Positions 4,979 to 11,730 of a DNA stretch of 13,310 nucleotides are shown here, in pieces (the first letter of the stretch is position 1; every line of letters begins with the position of its first letter). Origin of the DNA: Chloroflexota bacterium (GTDB taxonomy: Bacteria; Chloroflexota; Dehalococcoidia; UBA3495). Made by a program: the position numbers and the translations under genes. The DNA lies in the NCBI GenBank assembly GCA_022563275.1, contig JADFNR010000068.1, forward strand, positions 1 through 13,310. Direction: 5' to 3'. Below the pieces are notes generated by a model, which worked only from the letters and a program-made list of their open reading frames with translations, searched no databases and had not been told where the DNA came from.

Positions 4979-7315
4979 ATGATCTCCGAAATGATAACCA
5001 GGCAAGACTTGAAGTCAGCCATCCCTGACCTGACCGGCAATCTTCGCCTCAAGGGACTGGAAGGAACGGTCAAGGTCTACAGGGATGATTACGGCATCCC
5101 CCGGATCAAGGCCGGGTCAGAGATAGACGCCTTTTTCGCCCAGGGGTTCGTGACGGCCCAGGACCGGCTGTGGCACATGGAATACGACCGCCGCCGGGGA
5201 TCGGGCCGCTGGGCGGAGGCCGTGGGCGGGCAGGCGGTGACCCAGGACATCATGATGCGCCGGTTCCGGTTGGAGGCCAGCGCCAAAGCCGACTACCAGG
5301 TCATGGACACCCACACCAAGTATGTCTTTGACGCCTACGCCGCCGGCGTGAACGCCTTCATCCATAGCGGGGACTCCCTGCCGGTGGAATACCGGATCAC
5401 CGGACTGGAGCCAGAACCCTGGCAGCCCTGGGACGGCCTGATCGTCTACAAGGTGCGCCATATCTTCATGGGCGTGTTCGAGTCCAAGGTCTGGCGGGCG
5501 CGGATGGTCCGTGAGATGGGACCTGAAGCCGCGGGGAAGTTGTTCCCCGGTGTCGAACCTGGTTACCTGATGATCCTGCCTCCCGGCTCGACCTCCCCAG
5601 GTCCCTTGGATGAAGGGCTGAAGGAACTGGCCGAGGGCGCGGCCGGACTCAATTACCTGAACGAGATGGACGCGGGGAGCAACAGTTGGGTCCTCTGCGG
5701 GGCTGAGACGGCCACCGGCAAGCCCATCTTGGCCGGCGACTCCCACCGCGCTCTGGACACGCCCAGCGCCTACTACCAGAACCAGTTGGCCTGCCCTGAG
5801 TTCGACGTGGTGGGCCTGTCTTTCCCCGGAGTGCCCGGATTCCCCCACTTCGGCCACAACGGACGGGTCTCTTGGAGCGTCACCCACACCGCCGCCGATT
5901 ACCAGGACCTCTATGTGGAGCGGTTCAAGGAAGGAGAGCCCGGCAAGTACCTGTATCAAGACCAGTGGCTGGACGCTGAGAAGCACGACGAGACGATCAG
6001 AGTCAGGGAAGGAAGGGACGTCCATACCACGGTGACCGTGACCCAGCATGGCCCGGTCATCGCCGGCGACCCGGCCAAGGGATCTGGGTTGGCCTTCAAG
6101 TACACCGCCACCGAGAAGCCTTCCACCTGGCCGGAGATACTCTGGAAGATGCTGCGGGCCGAGAACAATCAGGAGTTGGTGGAATCCATGCGGGGATGGG
6201 TGGACCCTTGCAACAACCTGCTCTTCGCCGACATCCACGGAGACATGGGTTATCTCTGCCGCGGGCGCATCCCCATACGGTCCCGGGTCAACGGGTGGCT
6301 GCCGGTCCCAGGTTGGACGGGGGAGCACGAGTGGGAAGGGGACATACCATTCGATGAGCTGCCCGTGTCCATCAACCCACCCGAGGGCTACATCGCCACC
6401 GCCAACAACCGTCCCGTGGGCGACGATTATCCCCATTACATCGCCATCGACTTCACCCCCGAGTTCAGGGTGAAGCGGGTCACCGAGGGCCTGAAGTCAT
6501 TGCACCGTCCCACGGCTGAGGACATGGCCCAGGTGCACGCCCAGCGCGTCTCCATACCGGCGTTGGCGTATCTGGATGTGGTCAATCAGGTGGAACCTCT
6601 GAACGAAGCCAGCAAGGCCGCCAAAGACCGGCTTCTGAATTGGAACGGGGAGATGGATGCGGGGCTGGTGCAACCAACCATCTATAGCGCCATGCGGGAT
6701 GCCCTGCTTAAAGAGGTCTTGGAGACCAACCTGACCGAAAAGCTGGCGGATGAGGCTTGGCACCCGGCGGACCGCGGCTTGGGCTCGTTCTCCAACCGGT
6801 TGAAGGCCCGGTTGGTGGCGATGATCGGCCAGGACGACCGGTCGTTGCTGCCCAAGGGCGACACCTGGCCCACGGCGGTGGCCAGGGCGTTGTCCAAGGC
6901 CGTCGGCACGCTGTCCGAGCGGTTGGGTGAGGATATGGACCAGTGGCGATGGGAGAGGGTGCACCAGGCGCGTCCCAAGCATAACCTCTCGGCGGCGTTC
7001 CCCGAGTTGGCGGACCTGCTTGACCCACCCGCCATACCCACCAGCGGCGACGGCGACACCCCGCTCCAGGGCGGCTACTCCCCGGCGGACCCGGCTACCG
7101 TCACCAGCCTATCGGTGGCCCGCTACTCCTACGACCCAGCCAACTGGGAGAATTCCCTCTGGGTGGTGCCGTTGGGCAGTTCCGGACATCCCGGCAGCAG
7201 CCATTACGCCGACCAGTCCGAGACCTGGCGGCGGGTCAAGATGATTCCCATGGGCTACGACTGGGACCGCATAAAGGCATCGTGCGAAACTGAACAGACG
7301 CTGAACCCCGATTAA
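4979..7315 (+). CDS. Penicillin-acylase-family Ntn hydrolase
   Basis: This is a predicted self-cleaving amidase of 778 residues. The precursor cuts itself before a Ser that becomes the N-terminal nucleophile; here Ser234 in DAG-SNSW. Other family landmarks follow in order: GDSHRALDTPSAYYQ; GFPHFGHNGRVSWSVTHTAADYQDLY; CNNLLFADIHGDMGY (the Asn expected to form the oxyanion hole), then W-G-IPF-ELP--NPPEGYIATANNRP. The N-terminal chain has VYRDDYGIPRIKA and FFAQGFVTAQDRLWHMEYDRRRGSGRWAE. I chose the ATG at 4979 because AAAGG lies about 6 nt upstream; the frame stays open 43 codons further up but without conserved sequence or a ribosome site. No signal peptide or lipobox is present, so it is probably cytoplasmic, unlike classical periplasmic acylases. 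Substrates in this family include beta-lactams, acyl-homoserine lactones and other N-acyl compounds; sequence does not decide. The gene converges with the CinA-like gene, 9 nt apart, with no terminator between. Confidence 0.95.
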   Translation: MISEMITRQDLKSAIPDLTGNLRLKGLEGTVKVYRDDYGIPRIKAGSEIDAFFAQGFVTAQDRLWHMEYDRRRGSGRWAEAVGGQAVTQDIMMRRFRLEASAKADYQVMDTHTKYVFDAYAAGVNAFIHSGDSLPVEYRITGLEPEPWQPWDGLIVYKVRHIFMGVFESKVWRARMVREMGPEAAGKLFPGVEPGYLMILPPGSTSPGPLDEGLKELAEGAAGLNYLNEMDAGSNSWVLCGAETATGKPILAGDSHRALDTPSAYYQNQLACPEFDVVGLSFPGVPGFPHFGHNGRVSWSVTHTAADYQDLYVERFKEGEPGKYLYQDQWLDAEKHDETIRVREGRDVHTTVTVTQHGPVIAGDPAKGSGLAFKYTATEKPSTWPEILWKMLRAENNQELVESMRGWVDPCNNLLFADIHGDMGYLCRGRIPIRSRVNGWLPVPGWTGEHEWEGDIPFDELPVSINPPEGYIATANNRPVGDDYPHYIAIDFTPEFRVKRVTEGLKSLHRPTAEDMAQVHAQRVSIPALAYLDVVNQVEPLNEASKAAKDRLLNWNGEMDAGLVQPTIYSAMRDALLKEVLETNLTEKLADEAWHPADRGLGSFSNRLKARLVAMIGQDDRSLLPKGDTWPTAVARALSKAVGTLSERLGEDMDQWRWERVHQARPKHNLSAAFPELADLLDPPAIPTSGDGDTPLQGGYSPADPATVTSLSVARYSYDPANWENSLWVVPLGSSGHPGSSHYADQSETWRRVKMIPMGYDWDRIKASCETEQTLNPD

Positions 7316-7324
7316 TGGTCCCGG

Positions 7325-7795
7325 TTAAGAGCTAAGTTCCTTGCCCAGCAGGTCCAGGGCGGCTTGCGCCGCGCCCCGCTTGCAGGCGTCCCTGTCCCCG
7401 TCCAGGTGAATCTCGATGGCCGTGTCCTCGCCGTCTTTAACCGAAAGGCCGATCCAGAATGTGCCGATGGGCAGACCGGCGCGCCCGGCGGCGGGGCCGG
7501 TGACGCCGGTGGTGGAGACGGCATAGTCGGTCCCGCACAGTTCGCGCACACCTCTGGCCATCCCCTTGGCCATCTCGCTGCTCACGGTGCCATGGGTGGG
7601 GGCAACGTCATCGGGCACACCCAAGACCTTCTCTTTCAGGCCGCCGGTGTAGGCGATCACGCCACCGGGGAAATACTTGGAGCTGCCGGGAATCGAGCCC
7701 AGCATGTAGCCGATCAGACCGGCGGTATCGGCCTCGGCCACCGAAACAGTCTTCTGCCGGGAGGTGAGGATCTCCGCGATCTCTTTTACTTCCAT
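7325..7795 (-). CDS. CinA C-terminal-domain protein (NMN-deamidase-like), active-site serine replaced
   Basis: This is a stand-alone 156-residue CinA C-terminal domain, the PncC type, without the N-terminal MoeA-like domain. Family members hydrolyse the amide of nicotinamide mononucleotide for NAD recycling. Family sequence is clear: IPGSSKYFPGGVIAYTGGLKEKVLGV and TTGVTGPAAGRAGLPIGTFWIGL. The signature normally AESCTGG reads AEADTAG here (residues 20-26), so the serine thought to be the nucleophile is Ala22. The protein may therefore have lost deamidase activity or use different chemistry. I chose the ATG at 7795 because AGGAG lies about 8 nt upstream; a start 14 codons further up would lie right at the tlyA stop. 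It is the last gene of the crotonase-tlyA-cinA unit, 42 nt after tlyA. Confidence 0.9.
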   Translation of the reverse strand: MEVKEIAEILTSRQKTVSVAEADTAGLIGYMLGSIPGSSKYFPGGVIAYTGGLKEKVLGVPDDVAPTHGTVSSEMAKGMARGVRELCGTDYAVSTTGVTGPAAGRAGLPIGTFWIGLSVKDGEDTAIEIHLDGDRDACKRGAAQAALDLLGKELSS

Positions 7796-7837
7796 TGGAG
7801 CACTCCTATCGAATCTTGACGCCGTGATTACCGGCAT

Positions 7838-8581
7838 TTAACCGGGCGGTTTTTGCAGCAAGATGAAAAATTCACGGTTGCCGGCGTCGCCCTGTATCGG
7901 CGAGCGGCACATGTTCCTGACCCGCAGCCCTTGCCCGACAGCCCAATTGACCATCTTCCCCAGCACTTCGGCATGGACCTTGGGGTCTTTGATCACGCCG
8001 CCCCGGCCCACCTGGCCTTTGGGGGCTTCGAACTGGGGCTTGACCAACGCCGTGATGTACCGGCCCGGTTTCAGGTGCCGGACGGCCTCCGGGACCACCA
8101 TGGTCAGTGAGATGAACGATACGTCCATGGTCACCAGGTCCACCGGCTCTGGGAGGTCAAATGGGTGACGGGCGTTGGTCTTCTCCATCACCATCACCCG
8201 CTCGTCCTGACGCAGGCCGTAATCCATCTGTCCGTGGCCCACGTCCACCGCATAGACCCGCTGGGCGCCACGCTGGAGCAGACAGTCGGTGAACCCGCCG
8301 GTGGACGCCCCCACGTCCAGGACTGTCATCCCGGTAACGTCCATCTGGAATTGGTCGAGGGCATGGGCCAGTTTGACGCCGCCCCGGCTCACAAAGGGCA
8401 GACGGCCCTTCACCTCAAGTTCCACGTCTCCGGGCAGGGTGGACCCCGCCTTCAAAACGCGGCCGGCCGGAGTGTAGACCACCCCTTCCATGATCAGCGC
8501 CTGGGCCTGTTCCCGGGAATCGGCCAAGCCCCTTTCGAACAGCAGGCGGTCGGCCCGGATTTTAGCTGGACGTGCTGTCAA
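7838..8581 (-). CDS. tlyA: TlyA-family rRNA 2'-O-methyltransferase (hemolysin A family)
   Basis: This is a SAM-dependent methyltransferase of 247 residues. Characterised TlyA proteins methylate ribose 2'-OH of cytidines in 16S and/or 23S rRNA. Residues about 8-65 are an S4 RNA-binding domain (RADRLLFERGLADSREQAQ). The FtsJ-like domain has the SAM loop VLDVGASTGGFTDCLLQ (residues 87-103) and VYAVDVGHGQ. The catalytic K-D-K-E tetrad is visible as Lys70, Asp153, Lys181 and Glu237. The start is TTG at 8581, with AGGA 4 nt upstream. An in-frame TAG lies 6 nt before it, and no ATG or GTG lies between it and the S4 domain, so a TTG start is close to forced. The gene begins 36 nt after the crotonase stop. 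The S4 domain is typical of the full-length TlyA form. Confidence 0.95.
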   Translation of the reverse strand: MTARPAKIRADRLLFERGLADSREQAQALIMEGVVYTPAGRVLKAGSTLPGDVELEVKGRLPFVSRGGVKLAHALDQFQMDVTGMTVLDVGASTGGFTDCLLQRGAQRVYAVDVGHGQMDYGLRQDERVMVMEKTNARHPFDLPEPVDLVTMDVSFISLTMVVPEAVRHLKPGRYITALVKPQFEAPKGQVGRGGVIKDPKVHAEVLGKMVNWAVGQGLRVRNMCRSPIQGDAGNREFFILLQKPPG

Positions 8582-8617
8582 ACGGTCCTATCCCATTTAG
8601 CAACGATGTTGGAAACG

Positions 8618-9406
8618 TCATTCCCCAACGAAATTGGGGCGCCGCTTCTCCAAGAAGGCTTTGTAGCCCTCCTGGTAGTCTTTGGTGTCGAACTGGGTCA
8701 GTGGCAGGTCGGCCTCTTCCTTGGTGAGGTCCTCCAGGGACGGCTTGTTCTCCACTTGACGCATGGTGAGCTTGTTCACGGCATGGGAGAGGGGCGCAAG
8801 GGACGCGATGTCGTTGGCCAGCTTGTAGGTGTAATCGTGAAGTTCTTCGGGTCTGACCACCTGGTTGACCAGCCCGATACGGAGGGATTCTTGAGCGTCC
8901 AGCAGGCGGGCCGAAAGCAGGATATAGAGGGCATTGCCCTTGCCGACCAGATCGACCAGTCCCCGCATCTCCCGGTGGCCGATGCTGATGCCCAGCTTGC
9001 CCACCGGGATACCCATCCGGCTGTCGTCGCTGGCGATGCGCAGGTCCGTTGCCACCGCCAATTCGCAGCCGCCGCCCACGGCGAACCCTCGAATCATCGA
9101 GATGGTGGGCGTGGCCATGTCGGAAAGGGTCTGGAGCGCCCCGTTCACGACGTCGTTGTAGACCCGGCCCTTGGTGGAATTGGAGCGGTGTTCTTCGAAA
9201 TCTTGAATGTCCGCCCCCGCCGAAAAGGCCTCTTCCCCCGCGCCGGTGATGACGACGGCCCGAACATCGCGGTCGGCGTCCAGCTTCCGCATGATGTTGG
9301 AAAAATCACGCCACATGGCGAAGCTGATGGCGTTCCGTTGCTTGGGCCGGTTGAAAGTTACCGTCGCCACGGGGGCCGTGGAGTCGAGAAGGATGTGGTC
9401 GTTCAA
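8618..9406 (-). CDS. Enoyl-CoA hydratase/isomerase (crotonase) family protein
   Basis: This is a 262-residue single-domain crotonase acting on acyl-CoA thioesters in the cytoplasm. Family features are TFNRPKQRNAIS, the oxyanion-hole segment FSAGADIQDF (residues 61-70) and the second oxyanion and catalytic segment FAVGGGCELAVATDLRIAS, with Glu115 at the first hydratase Glu position. The second catalytic Glu of true enoyl-CoA hydratases, 20 residues later, is Val135 here (MGIPVGKLGISIG), so simple 2-enoyl-CoA hydration is doubtful; isomerase, hydrolase or another crotonase reaction is possible. The start appears to be TTG at 9406, because no ATG or GTG lies between the upstream in-frame stop and the conserved region. 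GAGG lies very close and AGGA 10 nt upstream. It is first in the unit with tlyA and the CinA-like gene, with a candidate promoter at 9485-9513. Confidence 0.93.
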   Translation of the reverse strand: MNDHILLDSTAPVATVTFNRPKQRNAISFAMWRDFSNIMRKLDADRDVRAVVITGAGEEAFSAGADIQDFEEHRSNSTKGRVYNDVVNGALQTLSDMATPTISMIRGFAVGGGCELAVATDLRIASDDSRMGIPVGKLGISIGHREMRGLVDLVGKGNALYILLSARLLDAQESLRIGLVNQVVRPEELHDYTYKLANDIASLAPLSHAVNKLTMRQVENKPSLEDLTKEEADLPLTQFDTKDYQEGYKAFLEKRRPNFVGE

Positions 9407-9469
9407 AGCCTCAGTGTCCTGTTTCGCCTGTTTTCGTTATCCTGTTTTGATGGTAGCGGGCAGGCGTGT

Positions 9470-9481
9470 TTAGCTAGCTAA
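9470..9481. promoter_or_regulatory. Perfect 12-bp palindrome, possible operator
   Basis: TTAGCTAGCTAA is self-complementary and lies across the predicted transcription start (about 9478) of the crotonase-tlyA-cinA unit, just downstream of its -10 box. A repressor site is possible. No second copy is seen nearby. Confidence 0.35.
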
Positions 9482-9484
9482 GCC

Positions 9485-9513
9485 AGTATAAACCGAAGCC
9501 AGTTGGGTGTCAT
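9485..9513 (-). promoter_or_regulatory. Candidate sigma-70-type promoter of the crotonase-tlyA-cinA unit
   Basis: On the minus strand ATGACA (9513-9508) and TATACT (9490-9485) are separated by 17 bp; each hexamer matches the consensus at five of six positions. It lies just downstream of the ABC-importer terminator and about 72 nt before the crotonase start. It is the best promoter match in the window. Confidence 0.6.
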
Positions 9514-9530
9514 CACCGCATCAGCGGGAG

Positions 9531-9563
9531 CAAAAAATAACGGCGGGCAAGATGCCCGCCGTT
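9531..9563 (-). terminator. Rho-independent terminator of the ABC importer operon
   Basis: An 11-bp perfect stem, AACGGCGGGCA (9539-9549) with TGCCCGCCGTT (9553-9563), loop AGA, is followed on the minus strand by ATTTTTTG. It lies 35 nt beyond the DppC-like stop codon and separates the importer from the crotonase unit. Confidence 0.92.
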
Positions 9564-9583
9564 GGATTCAATCGAATCAGTGA

Positions 9584-9598
9584 ACCGCTTTTAGCGGT
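9584..9598 (-). other. Small hairpin at the permease stop codon
   Basis: ACCGCT (9584-9589) pairs with AGCGGT (9593-9598), loop TTT, touching the last base of the permease stop codon. No T-tract follows. It may act as an mRNA 3' structure ahead of the true terminator, or be incidental. Confidence 0.35.
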
Positions 9599-10518
9599 CA
9601 GCGGCCCCGCAGTTTGGGGTCCATGACATCCCGGAGCCCGTCTCCCAGGAAGTTCACCGAGAATACGACCAGAGCGATAACGATACCTGGGAATACCACC
9701 ATCCAACCCTGCTTGTCGATGTGCTCCCGGCCTAACTCGAGCATGCTGCCCCAGGTGGCCACATCCGGCGGAATCCCAACACCCAGGAAGCTCAGGGCCG
9801 CCTCCACAACGATGGCGAAGCCCAAGGTGAGGGTGATCAACACTATGTAGGTGGCGGCGACGTTGGGGAGCATGTGCCTGAAGATGATGCGGGTCGAACT
9901 GGCGCCGATGGACCTGGCCGCCAACGTATAATCCAACTCCTTGATACTCAGGGCCTGGGACCGGATCACCCGGGTTGCCCCCGGCACCAGAATCACCACC
10001 AGCGCGATAACCACGTTATTGGTGGAGGCCCCCAAGGCCGCCATCAGGCCCAGAGCCAAAATGATGGGAGGGAAGCCCATCAAAGCGTCAACCAGCCTTT
10101 GAAGAATAATGTCGACCCAGCCGCCGGCATAAGCGCTCGTAACTCCGACTAACGTGCCGAATGTGATGCCGATCAAAACGCTCACAACCCCCACGTACAT
10201 GGAGACCCGGGCGCCATAGATCAAACGGCTGAATATGTCACGGCCCAACTGGTCGGTGCCCAGGAGGGTGCCCTCGGCCCCTGGTCCAGCGAATTTTGGC
10301 GCCACACCTATATCGGTAGCAGCATGGGGGGCGAGGACCGGCGCAAAAATCGCCACGAGGATAGCCAACACCAAGACCACTCCACCAGCGGCGGCTATCG
10401 GCTTTCTACGGGTAAAATTCCATAGCCAGGACCAAACGGCGGCGACCCCCGTGGGTTTAACCCTAAGTTGGGTTGCAAGATCAGCTTGTTCCACCGCGTT
10501 AACGCTAAATGCTCGCAT
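9598..10518 (-). CDS. ABC transporter permease, DppC/OppC type
   Basis: This is the second inner-membrane permease of a family-5 (dipeptide/oligopeptide/nickel) ABC importer, 306 residues. It has a soluble N-terminal arm of about 40 residues, a first membrane helix (AAAGGVVLVLAILVAIFAPVLAP), the family hallmark GTDQLGRDIFSRLIYGARVS, and further helices. The EAA loop that docks the ATPase reads AARSIGASSTRIIFRHMLPN, and the C-terminus is GDGLRDVMDPKLRGR, as usual. The ATG at 10518 has AGAGGA about 9 nt upstream. It lies 86 nt after the DppB-like gene and is the last gene before a strong terminator. The ATPase genes (DppD/F type) are not in the operon here and must lie elsewhere or upstream. 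Substrate is not predictable from the permease. Confidence 0.96.
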   Translation of the reverse strand: MRAFSVNAVEQADLATQLRVKPTGVAAVWSWLWNFTRRKPIAAAGGVVLVLAILVAIFAPVLAPHAATDIGVAPKFAGPGAEGTLLGTDQLGRDIFSRLIYGARVSMYVGVVSVLIGITFGTLVGVTSAYAGGWVDIILQRLVDALMGFPPIILALGLMAALGASTNNVVIALVVILVPGATRVIRSQALSIKELDYTLAARSIGASSTRIIFRHMLPNVAATYIVLITLTLGFAIVVEAALSFLGVGIPPDVATWGSMLELGREHIDKQGWMVVFPGIVIALVVFSVNFLGDGLRDVMDPKLRGR

Positions 10519-10604
10519 GTCGAATATCCTCTGTCAGTCCGGCTTGCCGCCTTGATTACAAATTTCGGGACCGTGATAAGCCGTTAACCACGGGCCCATG
10601 TCTC

Positions 10605-11558
10605 TTACGCATACCTGATCCTGGGGTCCAACAACCCATACAGGAGATCGACAACCAGGTTGATGGTCACGATAAATAACGCAATGATCACGATCTCCGC
10701 TTGAATCATCGTATAGTCCCTTTGGAAGATCGCCTCAATGAGGATCCTTCCCATGCCCGGCACCAAGAAGATAGTTTCGATGATCACGGTTCCTCCGAAC
10801 AACCGGGCAAAGATCCAGCCGGAGGTGGTCAAGACGGGCAGGAGGGCGTTCTTGAGACCGTGCCGGAACACCACCACGCTTTCGCTCAGGCCCTTGGAAC
10901 GGGCGGTCCGCATGTAATCTTCACGGATGATCTCCATCATCGCGGAGCGCGTCACCCGGGCCACGAAGGCCATCTCATAGAAGGCCAGGGCCAAGGCCGG
11001 GAAGATCATCTGCTGCAGGTTTGCCCCAGGGTCTTCCCAAATAGGTTTATAACCCAGGGGTGGCAGCCAGTCGAAGACATGGACTAGGAACAAAATCATC
11101 AGGATCGCAATCAGGAACGTAGGCATGGAGATGCCCGCCAAAGTGAAGATCCTGGCCGCGTAGTCGATCCAACTTTCTGGCTTGAGGGCCGAGATGATGC
11201 CCAAAGGGACTGCGAATACCACGGCGATAAGCATCGCCACGATGGTCAACTCCACGGTGACCGGGATCCGCTCGCCCAATTCCTCCATCACTGGAGCTTT
11301 GTACCACAGGGAATCGCCGAAATCCCCTTGTACCGCGTTGCCGATCCAATCGAAGTACTGAATCACCAACGGGTTATCCAGGTTGAGCTCGACCCGGCAC
11401 TCGTGAAGTTCTTCTTGGGTGTAGGTCGCCTCGCCATCGCTCAGGATGGCGAGGCAAGCATCCCCGGGAATCAGCCGCATCACCACGAATATAATGACGG
11501 TGACCAACAAAATCGTTGGGAAAAATAACGCTATCCGTTTTAACGCGTACTGTTGCAT
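10605..11558 (-). CDS. ABC transporter permease, DppB/OppB type
   Basis: This is the first inner-membrane permease of the same importer, 317 residues, about the usual length. Its N-terminus MQQYALKRIALFFPTILLV, then VVMRLIPGDAC, is the standard DppB opening. The extracytoplasmic loop after helix 1 includes GDFGDSLWYKAPV; LTIVAMLIAVVFAVPLG and later helices follow. The EAA loop is TARSKGLSESVVVFRHGLKN, and the end is DLLYGLLDPRIRYA. The loop contains two Cys (GDACLA and HECRVEL), which could form a disulfide. The ATG at 11558 has AGGA about 8 nt upstream. It follows the binding-protein gene after a 172-nt gap containing a stable hairpin. Confidence 0.96.
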   Translation of the reverse strand: MQQYALKRIALFFPTILLVTVIIFVVMRLIPGDACLAILSDGEATYTQEELHECRVELNLDNPLVIQYFDWIGNAVQGDFGDSLWYKAPVMEELGERIPVTVELTIVAMLIAVVFAVPLGIISALKPESWIDYAARIFTLAGISMPTFLIAILMILFLVHVFDWLPPLGYKPIWEDPGANLQQMIFPALALAFYEMAFVARVTRSAMMEIIREDYMRTARSKGLSESVVVFRHGLKNALLPVLTTSGWIFARLFGGTVIIETIFLVPGMGRILIEAIFQRDYTMIQAEIVIIALFIVTINLVVDLLYGLLDPRIRYA

Positions 11559-11661
11559 CTGTCCGGTCCTATTGTGTGAAGTATCCGGTCCCGTGCTGTC
11601 ACAATGATAATACTACGTTTCGATACCCCGGACGGATCACCTGCGTCCCGCCCAAATTGCT

Positions 11662-11695
11662 GATGGCCTGCCCCGGTTATACGGAGCAGGCCATC
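11662..11695 (-). other. Stable hairpin between binding-protein and permease genes
   Basis: GATGGCCTGC (11662-11671) pairs perfectly with GCAGGCCATC (11686-11695). Inside the 14-nt loop CCG and CGG can add three more pairs after a C/A mismatch. On the minus strand only AATTT follows a short gap later, so it is a weak terminator at best. Its place suggests an intra-operon mRNA-stabilising or partial-termination structure that keeps binding protein in excess over permeases. The rest of 11559-11730 shows no gene. Confidence 0.6.
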
Positions 11696-11730
11696 TTGTT
11701 AACCTGCCAGTTTAGACTTTATCTGACCGG

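Noticed and set aside
5117..6436. Long open frame of 439 codons on the minus strand
   Set aside because: It lies wholly opposite the penicillin-acylase gene, whose frame carries conserved active-site motifs. It shows no recognisable protein and is what GC-rich codon use produces on the opposite strand.
8618..8620. TGA stop of the crotonase, and likewise the TGA of the DppC-like permease at 9598-9600, as further selenocysteine codons
   Set aside because: Both proteins end at the usual family length and C-terminal sequence, and no family Cys or Sec site is expected there.
8165..9481. Long open frame of 438 codons on the plus strand
   Set aside because: It runs opposite both tlyA and the crotonase, which have clear family motifs. 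Its translation is rich in His, Gly and Val with no domain pattern.
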